64,000 nucleotides of DNA from Myxococcota bacterium (GCA_023150835.1 JAKLKB010000016.1:1-64000); one strand, 5' to 3'. Positions 52,749-61,313 are shown, counted from the stretch's first letter. Made by a program: numbers and translations. Notes: a model not told the origin generated them from the letters alone.

Positions 52749-54182
52749 CTATTCGCATTGCCCTGTTGTTGGATTGAATGTTTGCTTTTCAGGAGGACAA
52801 GAGCAGCTTTGCCAAAAAGCCTCTGCATTTGCATAAAATTCATGAAAAAAGTATTTTCGTGTACCATCCACAAACTCTGCAAACCCAGAGAAAAAATGCG
52901 AAGAATCGCTCCGTTCCCCCCGATCCACCGTTTCCCAGATCGATTTGTTTCGCTCAGTTTGACCGAGATAAAACAAAGTTTGGATGACTTTCACCCAATT
53001 ACACGGCGTCCCTCCAGGAGTCGCACGCGAATAAACGACCTCGCCCCCAGAAGAAGGCACTCGCCTCAAACCGCCCGAAAACCGAAACAACAAACACTTT
53101 CCCGTACCTTCTCCTGCACGATCCTCCGCAAAAGGATAGAACACACACAAACCTTCGACCAATTGTCCGCGCGCCAAACGACAATAGTCGTATTCTTTCT
53201 GCTTGATCTTCCGCCGATAACAATCCCCACGCAGCGCATCACAGAACACACGTCCCAATGCCAGCGCCTCTTTTTCCGTTGTCTCTCCCACGCAGTCTGC
53301 ATCCGTAGTACAACCAAAACCCGTAACTTTTTCATAACAAAGACCCACTTGTTTTCCTTTTTCATCCACAAATTCTCGGCAAAAGTCTGTATTCTCACCA
53401 CAGTCTGCTTGCACTGAAACCATCCGACAGCTTTGATCATAGGCTCCAATCAAGACGCGGGGAGGAGACGTAAATCGATCTCGGAAAGCCCCTTGTGTTC
53501 GCAAGACGTCACAATAGCTTGGATTACATTCGGATGCAGAATGGCAACGATAACGCGAAAAAGAGTACAGCCCGGGCGTTTGGGTGGCTTGTATATTTTT
53601 TGAGCGCAACGTGAATTGGTATCGCTCATGGATATCCAGCCCAGTTCCGGGGCGATTGGGCGCCCCGTTGCGCAAGATCTCGCCCGTTGCTTTACCGTCT
53701 TTATCGAGCTTTTCGATCGAAAAAGTATTACAAGAATTCACACCGATTTGAAATCGACTTTGTTCGCTACCTTCACCGCAGATCACCTCAAAGGCCCCGC
53801 AGTCCGCATCCAACACCTCAAATCGACAAGCTCCTGCCGCCTGAAAGCCATCCCCGTTCAAAACAACCCACTCTTTGCTGTACTCTTTTTCTCCTGCCCC
53901 TTTGCATCGCAACATGCCTGTTCGTGGATCTGTCTGAGAGCGCAAAAACACACAGTTGGCCTCACCCGATGGCCCCGCTTCACCTTTCCCACCATGAGTT
54001 CCCTGCGCCCCGTCCGGCCCCACTTTTCCTTCCGCACCGTCTCGAACGGTGTAGCTTACCCCACCGCAGACCCACGTCACCTGACCATTTGTACTCGACC
54101 AATTGCAGCGCTCGCCTTGGCATCCTTCAAACACCCAAAACAGCAGAAAAAAACACCACCCCAACCTCCTCCACACAACCAT
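52749..54182 (-). CDS. Collagen-like Cys-rich lipoprotein, subfamily I (first of leftward trio)
   Basis: A 477-residue lipoprotein. Signal peptide LGWCFFLLFWVFEGC; QGERC follows, then the module NGQVTWVCGGVSY and a Gly-X-Y stretch (GAEGKVGPDGAQGTHGGKG) of about nine triplets. A region of Cys knots leads to the subfamily C-terminal domain: CVFYPFAED, GKCLLFRFSGGLRR, PCNWVKVIQTLFYLGQTER and FVDGTRKYFFHEFYA, ending CSCPPEKQTFNP. AAGGGAG lies before the ATG at 54182. Upstream is a 900-base gap with repeats. A weak sigma-54-like pair AGGCAT-N5-TTGG lies in that gap on the minus strand but its -12 element lacks the key C. Confidence 0.88.
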   Translation of the reverse strand: MVVWRRLGWCFFLLFWVFEGCQGERCNWSSTNGQVTWVCGGVSYTVRDGAEGKVGPDGAQGTHGGKGEAGPSGEANCVFLRSQTDPRTGMLRCKGAGEKEYSKEWVVLNGDGFQAAGACRFEVLDADCGAFEVICGEGSEQSRFQIGVNSCNTFSIEKLDKDGKATGEILRNGAPNRPGTGLDIHERYQFTLRSKNIQATQTPGLYSFSRYRCHSASECNPSYCDVLRTQGAFRDRFTSPPRVLIGAYDQSCRMVSVQADCGENTDFCREFVDEKGKQVGLCYEKVTGFGCTTDADCVGETTEKEALALGRVFCDALRGDCYRRKIKQKEYDYCRLARGQLVEGLCVFYPFAEDRAGEGTGKCLLFRFSGGLRRVPSSGGEVVYSRATPGGTPCNWVKVIQTLFYLGQTERNKSIWETVDRGERSDSSHFFSGFAEFVDGTRKYFFHEFYANAEAFWQSCSCPPEKQTFNPTTGQCE

Positions 54183-54321
54183 CACACCGCTCCCTTCGCC
54201 TTGTGACCGCTATTTCGCGAAACTCAAACGTGCCCACCACACCTGACACAAACACGACGACGCTATTTCGGCCCTTTCCAAAAACTATGCCTATCACTAT
54301 TTTCCTTATCCCAACACACAC

Positions 54322-54429
54322 CTCTTTGCAAACCCCACCAAACCATACCGCTTTTGACATTCACAGCCCTGCACAGGCGGGCGATGAGGCGTCACAACTC
54401 TTTGCAAGCCCCACCAAACCATACCGCTT
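54322..54429. repeat. Pair of 32-bp direct repeats in the central gap
   Basis: 54322-54353 and 54398-54429 share 31 of 32 bases, beginning CTCTTTGCAA and ending ACCATACCGCTT, with 44 bases between them. They lie at the hinge between the leftward and rightward trios (gap 54183-55081) and may be regulatory or recombination sites. Confidence 0.8.
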
Positions 54430-54647
54430 GGCCTTCGCCCTCTCTGCCGCTTGCTCCCCACAAAAGCGCTTTCTGCCTCGCGCCCACTCACCGCGAGATC
54501 AGCCCAGTACACGATCAAGCACGAAATCGTACGCGATCGTGCACTCGCCGCCCTCCCAGTCTTTTCAGCGTTGGCTCGTTAAAACCCCCCACATCCGCGA
54601 CATACCTAACGGCGCTGCCGCCTTTGGAAAACGTCTGCTCCTTTGCC

Positions 54648-54765
54648 ATAGGAGTGACGCAGTGGAAAAGGGAAAGCGTGAAGAATCAAACCATTGTAGG
54701 GGCGGTTCGCGAACCGCCCGCGCCCGAACGTTGGCCTTTTTCGTATCGAACTGCGTCAGTCCTAT
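54648..54765 (+). mobile_element. Family A end, palindromic-core variant (A10)
   Basis: A 118-bp unit with terminal inverted repeats ATAGGAGTGACGCAG (54648-54662) and CTGCGTCAGTCCTAT (54751-54765). The core is different from other A copies: a near-perfect palindrome GGGCGGTTCGCGAACCGCCC at 54704-54723. It shares ends with A4 but not the interior, so the family mobilises by its ends. Confidence 0.85.
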
Positions 54766-54852
54766 GCCACAGAGGTTCCAACCAACTGCATCACGCCTCT
54801 TCGAGATCTCTATCAACACAACAGGCACACGCTTTGCTGAGGCCACACCCCA

Positions 54853-54961
54853 CCCTGTTTTGGGTAAGTACCACTTGTTGCCAAAAACCCCGTGATCGCG
54901 CCACCCCAAGCGGTGGCGCTGCTGGTTTTTTCAAAACAACGCTCGCTCAGCCAAAACAGGG
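54853..54961 (+). terminator. Hairpin with T-run inside a larger inverted repeat
   Basis: GCGCCACC (54898-54905) and GGTGGCGC (54912-54919) form an 8-bp stem with a 6-base loop, followed by T6 at 54926-54931: a Rho-independent terminator shape on the + strand. It is enclosed by the inverted repeat CCCTGTTTTGG (54853-54863) / CCAAAACAGGG (54951-54961). It lies about 150 bases before the rightward trio, so it might act as an attenuator or simply insulate the trio. The remaining gap sequence shows no open frame I trust. Confidence 0.5.
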
Positions 54962-55081
54962 CCAAGAGGTTCGGGTCCTCTCGCAGTACCCCACCCCACA
55001 ACACAAACCAGCAGCGTCCATCTGCGCGGAAAACAAAGCGACCGCAGCCACGATGTCTTGCCGCCATCATAGGAGTTCTCG

Positions 55082-56380
55082 ATGAAAAAACTTCCTTTCC
55101 ACGTATTCTATACGGCAAGTGTTCTGAAATTTTCGTTCTTTTTTTTCGCTTTTTCTTTACTTTTTTCGTCTGTGGCTTGCTCTCCTCCGTGCACGATCAC
55201 CCCACGCACTGACGGAAGCGCAGAACTTCGATGCGGCGGTCAAACCTATGATATCAAAAACGGAAAAGACGGAGCCAGCGGAAAAGACGGAGCCAGCGGA
55301 AAAGACGGAGCCAGCGGAAAAGACGGAGCCAGCGGAAAAGACGGAGCCAGTTGCTCATTCAAAAAGGAAGCGGATGGAACAGGCACCGTGACCTGCGGAA
55401 GCGAACCCCCCGTCAAAGTCGCATTGCCCGAAAATACTCTCTTGAATGGCATCCCCTACCATGTATTCCAAAACATGCAAGACGGCTTCACGGTAGTGAA
55501 ATTGACCGAAAATGGCGTATACGACGGCGTTTTAGATCCCGAGAAAGATGTCTTTGATCTCACCAAAACTTTCGTCGTGATGTTTTCGATCAAATCCACG
55601 ACCTTCCAACCACGCTACAACAGAATTCTCGAAACCCCTTCGACATTGGTCTGTTCAAGCGACACGGATTGCCCGGCTGGAGGCTCTTGTCGAATCAAGC
55701 AAGTTTGCAAAGAAGACGGAGAATGCCTGCAAAGCACCGCCAAATGCGAGATCCCTCAAGGTGAAACACAAGGGTTTTGCAGCACCAATTGTAAAAAAGA
55801 CGAAGACTGCCTCGCAAAAGGAGCAACCTGTACCCAAGGAAATTGCACAAAGGCTTTCTGTACTGTATGCACCGATGACGTGGATTGCCCTGTGAATACG
55901 CGATGTAAAAATTCTCGCTGCGAATCCTCCGAAACCGTCAACAACATCGGCATCTACAGCCTCGCGAACGCCGTTCCCTGCGAAGGAACCAGCCCAGACG
56001 CGAAGAATCTTAGTTGCACCACAAAAGGCTCCTCTTTTTGCGATCTTGAAGAGAACAAATGCGTACATTTTCGACTGGCTCGCGAACGTTTAGACGAATT
56101 TGTCGTGCAGTGGTCAATGATCCAGATCATACCACAAAGAACTGTTTTTCTTCGCCTTCTCAGCTTCTGCGATGCCTCGATCGAATTTATCTTGGGGCGA
56201 AAACTCGATCCCGTTTTTTATCAAAAATTTATCTGGGGCAACCTCGGAACACCGGGTGTAGACAAGTTCCAATTTATCGGAACATTGAGTTTGCCGGGTT
56301 ATGGAAATAAATCACGATACACATGGCAAGCGCATTTCAAAACCGATGGATATCAAGAAAAATGCGGACTCGCTCCCTAA
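55082..56380 (+). CDS. Collagen-like Cys-rich lipoprotein, subfamily II (first of rightward trio)
   Basis: A 432-residue lipoprotein. Signal peptide FFFFAFSLLFSSVAC; SPPC follows the lipobox Cys, then the two-cysteine module TDGSAELRCGGQTYDI and five identical GKDGAS hexapeptides (collagen-like). Then come a second Cys module, a domain starting NGIPYHVFQNMQDGFTVV, and three CxxDxDC knots (CSSDTDCPAGGSC). The C-terminal domain (RLARERLDEFVVQWSMIQ, YTWQAHFKTDGYQEKC) is shared with the next two genes but not with the leftward trio. GGAG precedes the ATG at 55082. Lower GC, with A-rich codons, than most of the window, a possible sign of different ancestry. Confidence 0.9.
   Translation: MKKLPFHVFYTASVLKFSFFFFAFSLLFSSVACSPPCTITPRTDGSAELRCGGQTYDIKNGKDGASGKDGASGKDGASGKDGASGKDGASCSFKKEADGTGTVTCGSEPPVKVALPENTLLNGIPYHVFQNMQDGFTVVKLTENGVYDGVLDPEKDVFDLTKTFVVMFSIKSTTFQPRYNRILETPSTLVCSSDTDCPAGGSCRIKQVCKEDGECLQSTAKCEIPQGETQGFCSTNCKKDEDCLAKGATCTQGNCTKAFCTVCTDDVDCPVNTRCKNSRCESSETVNNIGIYSLANAVPCEGTSPDAKNLSCTTKGSSFCDLEENKCVHFRLARERLDEFVVQWSMIQIIPQRTVFLRLLSFCDASIEFILGRKLDPVFYQKFIWGNLGTPGVDKFQFIGTLSLPGYGNKSRYTWQAHFKTDGYQEKCGLAP
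55262..55351. repeat. Five 18-bp near-identical tandem repeats (collagen-like)
   Basis: The unit GGAAAAGACGGAGCCAGC starts at 55262, 55280, 55298, 55316 and 55334; the first four are identical and the fifth differs only in its last base. It encodes GKDGAS. Identity at synonymous sites indicates very recent expansion. Confidence 0.95.
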
Positions 56381-56419
56381 TCAAAGCCACGACGCTGTAA
56401 TAAATAAGGTATGCTCTCG

Positions 56420-57601
56420 ATGCAAAAAAACACACGACGCTCTATTTTTACGCCTTCTTTTTTTCTCAAGATCAGCTTTTTGCTGCTTGTTCTGGGCGGC
56501 GCATCGTCTTGTGGTGCGCCATGCTCACTCAAAGAAAACGCCGATGGCAGCGCGTTGTTGACATGTGGCGATCAGTCCTACACCATCCGCAGCGGCAAAG
56601 ACGGCGCACAAGGCCGCTCTTGTGAAATGAAAGACAACCTTGACGGCAGCGCAACCATCGCCTGTGGAGATCAGCTTTATCTGATACGCAAAGGCCAAGA
56701 CGGTCTCAACGGAAAAGACGGCCAAAGTTGCAATCTGCGCGACAACGGAAACGATAGCGTGACCATCCTGTGCGGCACGCAAGAATATACCCTACCCCGA
56801 ACGACCGATACCATCAAAGGAATCCCCTACACTGTCTTTCAACAGCTTTCGGATGGTATTACGGTGATTCGCTTAAAAAAAGACGGCAGTTTTTCACATG
56901 TCCACGATGCAGCGAAGGACGTATTGGATCTCACAGAACCGTTCGTTTTGTTGTTCTCATTAAAAGTGCCTTGGGAAACAGTCTTTTATCCCAAAGTCGA
57001 GATCAAAGCAACCTGCACCACAAGCCAAGATTGTCTTGCTGTAGGGGCAGAGTGCCGCAATGGCCGTTGTTCATCTTGTAGTGCGAATAGCGATTGTCCA
57101 AATGATTCTTATTGTGCAAATGCAGAGTGTCGCAGTAACTTACCAGAAAATAATCCTAATTTCTTTATCTTAAGCCACCTGTCTTGCGATGGAGCCACAC
57201 ACGAAGAACGAAATGCGAATTGCAAAACCAAACAAATGGAGTTTTGCGATGAAGAAACCCGTCGTTGTGCGCATACAGATATGATGAGAAAAAGAGATGG
57301 ATTTAATCGACATCGTGTTGAACTTTTTTATACGCTACCTTATCGGCAAAATCTTTATTACGTGCAAGACTCCTGTAACTTTAGCAAGTTGTTGGCCGAG
57401 CGCAACATCGCTCAACCCATTATCGCCTCTTACTGGACTAATTTTGGAGACAAGGCGGGAAATGTGGAGATCGTCGCTCAATTTGGCAAAATCGAAAAAA
57501 TGGAGAAAGAGGGCCGCCCCTATGGCGCACAGATCCGCTATGTTTGGAAAAGTAAATTCAGCATCGCCAACTACGCTCAGAAATGCCTGACGTTGCCCTA
57601 A
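56420..57601 (+). CDS. Collagen-like Cys-rich lipoprotein, subfamily II (second of rightward trio)
   Basis: A 393-residue lipoprotein. Signal peptide SFLLLVLGGASSC; GAPC follows. It has three two-cysteine modules in a row (ADGSALLTCGDQSYTIRSG, LDGSATIACGDQLYLIRKG, NDSVTILCGTQEYTL) separated by very short GKDG or GQDGLNGKDG linkers. Then GIPYTVFQQLSDGITVIRL matches the domain after the collagen-like part in the previous gene. Knots CTTSQDCLAVGAEC and CSANSDCPNDSYC lead to the subfamily II C-terminal domain (RYVWKSKFSIANYAQKC). The ATG at 56420 is nine bases inside the longest frame (56411) and is better spaced from AAGG. It starts 39 bases after the previous gene. Confidence 0.88.
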   Translation: MQKNTRRSIFTPSFFLKISFLLLVLGGASSCGAPCSLKENADGSALLTCGDQSYTIRSGKDGAQGRSCEMKDNLDGSATIACGDQLYLIRKGQDGLNGKDGQSCNLRDNGNDSVTILCGTQEYTLPRTTDTIKGIPYTVFQQLSDGITVIRLKKDGSFSHVHDAAKDVLDLTEPFVLLFSLKVPWETVFYPKVEIKATCTTSQDCLAVGAECRNGRCSSCSANSDCPNDSYCANAECRSNLPENNPNFFILSHLSCDGATHEERNANCKTKQMEFCDEETRRCAHTDMMRKRDGFNRHRVELFYTLPYRQNLYYVQDSCNFSKLLAERNIAQPIIASYWTNFGDKAGNVEIVAQFGKIEKMEKEGRPYGAQIRYVWKSKFSIANYAQKCLTLP

Positions 57602-57700
57602 ATGGGCCTACGGGCCTACGCATCTTCTAGCGACTGGATTGGCCCACTCCACGGACACAAACACACGCAACACCTCTCCCAAATGGCAAGGAGTCTTTCC

Positions 57701-59011
57701 ATGTCGTGTAAAGAAAAAACCTTTTTAGTACGGTACTTACGAGCATTTTTTTTGACTTTCGCACTCGCTCTCTTGTTCGGAGCTCCCGCATGTTCGCCAC
57801 CTTGTACGCTGACGCCAAACGGCGACAAAACAACAACGCTTCGCTGCGGTGATCAAACCCACACCATCGCAAACGGAAAAGATGGAACGAACGGCCAAAA
57901 CGGTCAAAGCTGTGCGCTGAGCAACAACCCAGACGGAACCGCAACTCTGCGGTGTGACGACGGGAAAGAATACAAGATCAGCAGCGGAAAAGACGGAACA
58001 GACGGCAAAAGCTGCTCCTTAAAAGATCAACCCGACGGAACCGCACTGCTCACCTGCGGCACAGAATCTTTCACAGTACATCGCGGACAAGAAAAAGATC
58101 TTTTTGGCGTACCACAAAAGATCTTCGAGTCTTTGCCCGAAGGACTCCATCTTTTCTTGTTTAAAGAGGATGGTAGCTTTCAAAAAGTCTTTGACAAAAG
58201 CAAAGACACGCTCGATCTTTCAAAGCCGCACCTTGTTGTCGTTATCCTAGAAAAATCATGGAATCCATACTATACGCTACCCAAAGCAAGCTCGACTCGG
58301 ACTTGTATCCAAGATACTGAATGTCCTGCATCAGGAGTATGCCGTATCAAAAAGATTTGTAAATCAGATAACGATTGCCAACTATTTCGTAGCTTATGCA
58401 AGATCAATCCCGGTGAGCAAGAAGGCTTTTGCGAAAAAAATTGCCTATTCAACGAAGATTGCGAAGCCAACGGTGCCGTTTGTAGCACAGGTGTTTGCGA
58501 CAAAGGTGTCTGCTCAAGCTGTGCAAACAACAATGACTGCCCAACAGGTACATCGTGCCGAAACTCGATCTGCGAAGGCGAGATCAACACCAACCTCATC
58601 GCCTACAATACGAGCAACGTAGCGTGCGCAGGAACCACAGAAAAAGCCAAAAACGAATTTTGTAAAAACAACAGCCTTGAATTATGTGACACAACCTTGA
58701 ACCGTTGCGCCCACACGCGGTTGGCCCGCATTGAACTCGCAGAATTTTCCCACCAATGGGCGTCTTTCTTGGTGCTCCCCCATCGTCGCGTGCTTTGGAG
58801 GGTCTATGACGCATGTGTTCTTTCTCGGTACTTCTACTCACGAAAAGTTCCGAGGGATACCCTTGAACGCCTTTTTTGGAGAGCTTTCGGGGACAACCAA
58901 GGAAACGTCGAGTATGTCGTGAGGATCCCTGTGCTGGAAACGCAAACCAACGTGCGCTACGAACTCAAAGCGAAGATGACGCTCGGAGACTACTCGCAAC
59001 GGTGTTTTTGA
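57701..59011 (+). CDS. Collagen-like Cys-rich lipoprotein, subfamily II (third of rightward trio)
   Basis: A 436-residue lipoprotein. Signal peptide FFLTFALALLFGAPAC; SPPC follows. Three two-cysteine modules (KTTTLRCGDQTHTIANG, PDGTATLRCDDGKEYKISSG, PDGTALLTCGTESFTVHRG) alternate with GKDGTNGQNGQ and GKDGTDGK linkers. The next domain starts FGVPQKIFESLPEGLHLFLF, matching GIPY-VFQ of its neighbours. Knots CIQDTECPASGVC and CANNNDCPTGTSC precede the shared C-terminal domain (RLARIELAEFSHQWASFLV, MTLGDYSQRC). AAGGAG precedes the ATG at 57701; the frame to 57602 is unsupported. Convergent with the second MopE-like gene 13 bases away. Confidence 0.9.
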   Translation: MSCKEKTFLVRYLRAFFLTFALALLFGAPACSPPCTLTPNGDKTTTLRCGDQTHTIANGKDGTNGQNGQSCALSNNPDGTATLRCDDGKEYKISSGKDGTDGKSCSLKDQPDGTALLTCGTESFTVHRGQEKDLFGVPQKIFESLPEGLHLFLFKEDGSFQKVFDKSKDTLDLSKPHLVVVILEKSWNPYYTLPKASSTRTCIQDTECPASGVCRIKKICKSDNDCQLFRSLCKINPGEQEGFCEKNCLFNEDCEANGAVCSTGVCDKGVCSSCANNNDCPTGTSCRNSICEGEINTNLIAYNTSNVACAGTTEKAKNEFCKNNSLELCDTTLNRCAHTRLARIELAEFSHQWASFLVLPHRRVLWRVYDACVLSRYFYSRKVPRDTLERLFWRAFGDNQGNVEYVVRIPVLETQTNVRYELKAKMTLGDYSQRCF

Positions 59012-59024
59012 GAGCGTGCAAACG

Positions 59025-60458
59025 CTAAGGCGCGGTCGAGCAGCGCGAGCGTACGCACGTGGTCAATCCTTTGGAATAACAGTCATTTCTTTTGCACTCG
59101 GTATCGCTGAAACAAGAGGAAGGACAAAGACAAGTATCGTCAGGGATCCCGTCGCAATCTTCGTCGACGCCGTTTCCAGTCTGCCCAGCCCCGCATTGTT
59201 CGGGCTTTGGCGTAATCTCGCCTAAACAATTGCTCCATTTTCCATCGATACACTCGCGATATCCAGAAGAACAAGGCGGATTTTTCGGATGAACGGAAGA
59301 GCACTCTACCCGAAGGACGCCTCCTGATGGCCGATTGTCCACTCTTCCATCGCAGTCGTCATCGAACCCGTTGCACTCTTCTTCTTTTGGCTTATCGAAC
59401 TCGCATACGACCCGACCATCGATACATTTGGGGACTCCTGTCGCGCAAGCACCGAGCTTTTGCGTATCCTTGCAGACTCCCGTTGGATATTCAGGAAAAT
59501 ACCACGGAGGCTCGTCGGTTTGACCGTCGTCGTTGTTGTCTTTGCCATCGCACAACTCCAGGCGACAAAAAGCCCCGTTATCGATTTTCCCGTCGCAGTC
59601 ATCATCGATCTTGTTTCCGCAGATCTCTTCTTTCGGAGTGATCGCTCCACGACACGGCTCCCATCGACCATTTTCGCAGTATTGCCCACCCACAGCACAA
59701 GGCCCCTTGCATTCGTAATCTGCGCCGCCTCGCAGCACGCATCCTGCGGTGTCTGCGGGGTAGCAAGGGCGGAACAGCAGACTTAGATACTCTTTCCCAT
59801 ACGGATCTTTTTTCTTGACTCGGTCGATCAATCCGTCACAATCGTCGTCTTCGTTGTTGCACTCTTCGGGCTTTGGAAGGATCTGCTCACGGCAGGCCGT
59901 CCACTTTCCATCCTGACAGTTGCGGATGCCGCCTTTGCATCGCGCCCCGTCACGCAGCGTTCCTTCGGGTCCGTCGTAGCAACTTTGCGGCGTATCGGGG
60001 TCGAGTCCTTCGTCGATCTGGCCGTCGCAATTGTCGTCGTGACCGTTGCAATCTTCCTCCACAGCTTTGCAGACATATCTCCCGCCTTCGCAACGTTGAA
60101 CACCACAGGACTTGTCGTACTTAGGCGTGGAAGAGCAAAGGATCTCGCCTTCTTTTTTTTGGGGGATCAGCCCTTCATCGATCTGGCCGTTGCAGTTGTT
60201 GTCCAGACCGTCGCAGATCTCCTCACCGATCGGTACTTTTGTAGACTGGCAGATCCCAAGCGTGCTTGGATCGCTGTCGCGCTTACAGCAAAACAAGCCA
60301 GAGCCAAAAGCCCCCAAACACTCTTCGCTGTGTTGGCACTTTCGCCCTTGCAAGCGCAACTCCTCCACCGCTGGGGATATCGTGCAACTCCACAGCAAAA
60401 AAACAAACCAGCCACAAGCCATCTTGAAGTACAGGCTGCGTCGCCTCTTTGCTTTCAC
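59025..60458 (-). CDS. MopE-like Cys-rich lipoprotein (right flank of the array)
   Basis: About 477 residues. An n-region KAKRRR precedes ACGWFVFLLWSC, a lipobox. Six MopE-type motifs follow: CDGLDNNCNGQIDE, CNGHDDNCDGQIDE, CNNEDDDCDGLID, CGNKIDDDCDGKID, CDGKDNNDDGQTDE (here the second Cys is replaced by Asp) and CNGFDDDCDGRVD. The C terminus ends in Cys knots (CFSDTECKRNDC). The GTG at 60458 is preferred because AAGGA lies ten bases upstream and it starts the signal peptide; the frame is open to 60512. It faces the rightward trio, as the gene at 47164 faces the leftward trio. A TTGTTT-N16-TAAGAT pair upstream might be its promoter. Confidence 0.88.
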   Translation of the reverse strand: MKAKRRRSLYFKMACGWFVFLLWSCTISPAVEELRLQGRKCQHSEECLGAFGSGLFCCKRDSDPSTLGICQSTKVPIGEEICDGLDNNCNGQIDEGLIPQKKEGEILCSSTPKYDKSCGVQRCEGGRYVCKAVEEDCNGHDDNCDGQIDEGLDPDTPQSCYDGPEGTLRDGARCKGGIRNCQDGKWTACREQILPKPEECNNEDDDCDGLIDRVKKKDPYGKEYLSLLFRPCYPADTAGCVLRGGADYECKGPCAVGGQYCENGRWEPCRGAITPKEEICGNKIDDDCDGKIDNGAFCRLELCDGKDNNDDGQTDEPPWYFPEYPTGVCKDTQKLGACATGVPKCIDGRVVCEFDKPKEEECNGFDDDCDGRVDNRPSGGVLRVECSSVHPKNPPCSSGYRECIDGKWSNCLGEITPKPEQCGAGQTGNGVDEDCDGIPDDTCLCPSSCFSDTECKRNDCYSKGLTTCVRSRCSTAP

Positions 60459-60630
60459 CCAAGCACCATCCTTCCCACGCTCCGAGAGATCCCATACAGA
60501 CCACTCTCCCAAAGACTCACGACACGATCCGTTTCACACAGGCCCCTATCTTAGCCTGCTTTGTTTGGAAAACAACCTCTTTCTTCTGCAACAAAACGAT
60601 GACAACCTTTTTCACCCACAAGCCCAAGGA

Positions 60631-60862
60631 GCGCAGATCACTTTCTTGCCCACAAACAAGCACACGCGGCGCAGATCACTTTCTTGCCCACAAACAAGCA
60701 CACGCGGCGCAGATCACCTTTTTCATGCACAAGCAAGCACACGCGGCGCAGATCACCTTTTTCATGCACAAACAGGCAAAAGTCGCGCAGATCACTCTTT
60801 TTGTGTACGAGCAAGCACGGATCGCGTTCTCGTTCATGCACAACGCGAGCACGATCCTTTTT
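60631..60862. repeat. Six imperfect 38-39-bp tandem repeats upstream of a sigma-54 promoter
   Basis: Units begin with GCGCAGATCAC at 60631, 60669, 60707, 60746 and 60785, with a degenerate sixth from 60824. Most end in CAAGCACACGCG. The first two are identical, 38 bp each; the next three are 39 bp. The array ends at a T-run about 75 bases before the -24 box at 60937, the usual zone for enhancer-binding sites of sigma-54 activators. The 39-bp units also read as 13-residue peptide repeats on either strand, but the 38-bp units break that frame, so I favour a DNA-binding role. Confidence 0.7.
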
Positions 60863-60936
60863 TTTTTTCGTGAGAAACATCACACGATCAAAAATAAACA
60901 TAGATTTATCAAGTGGATATAGTTTTATTTTTTCGA

Positions 60937-60950
60937 GGCACAAAGATTGC
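60937..60950 (+). promoter_or_regulatory. Sigma-54 (-24/-12) promoter
   Basis: GGCAC at 60937-60941, five bases, then TTGC at 60947-60950: this matches the -24/-12 consensus GGCAC-N5-TTGC exactly (the preceding base is A instead of T). Predicted transcription would start near 60961 and cover the genes at 61032 and 61402. The activator is probably the one encoded at 62153. Confidence 0.7.
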
Positions 60951-61031
60951 CCTAGTGCGAAAGCGTCGGCAGCAAAAAAGATTGCAAAAAGAAAAAGCTG
61001 ACAAAAAAGCAAACCAACAAAGGAGACGATC

Positions 61032-61313
61032 ATGAAAGCACAATCCACGGCCATCCTGACAAGCGCAACCACTTTGATTGTCGGCGCTGCTTTTGCAGCC
61101 TGTGTTGCCCTCAGCGTCTCCAAGCCCCAAGCAACACAACGCATCAAAAGCGCCCCCGCTACGGCACAAACCGTCACCTTCACAGAACAAGAAGTTCCTC
61201 ATGTGATGGGTTATCCTCAACGTCGGATCCAAACCGTTTCTTTCGAAGAAAAAGAAGTTCCGATGGTCTTGATCGAGCGCCCATCGAAGCCTGCGACCCT
61301 CGCACGAAAATAA
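61032..61313 (+). CDS. Small single-pass membrane or exported protein
   Basis: A 93-residue protein. An N-terminal hydrophobic segment LTSATTLIVGAAFAACVALSV (given here as LTSATTLIVGAAFAA then CVALSV) is followed by a Lys/Thr/Glu-rich tail with two similar motifs, TVTFTEQEVPHV and TVSFEEKEVPMV, spaced about 25 residues. AAGGAG precedes the ATG at good distance, so it is very probably translated. It lies directly under the sigma-54 promoter. No family recognised. It could be a periplasm-facing anchor or a small regulatory peptide. Confidence 0.8.
   Translation: MKAQSTAILTSATTLIVGAAFAACVALSVSKPQATQRIKSAPATAQTVTFTEQEVPHVMGYPQRRIQTVSFEEKEVPMVLIERPSKPATLARK

Noticed and set aside
54183-54320. Second sigma-54 promoter before the leftward trio
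   Set aside because: AGGCAT-N5-TTGG lacks the invariant C of the -12 GC, so the match is too weak to call.
47164-60458. Simple inverted duplication of a four-gene block
   Set aside because: The two trios share only N-terminal modules; their C-terminal domains belong to different subfamilies, and the MopE-like proteins differ in length and repeat number.
60631-60862. CRISPR array
   Set aside because: Repeats are directly abutting with no unique spacers, imperfect, and no cas genes are present.
60638-61183. Frame reading the 39-bp repeats as 13-residue peptides
   Set aside because: 38-bp units break the frame in the array, and a sigma-54 promoter overlaps it on the other strand.
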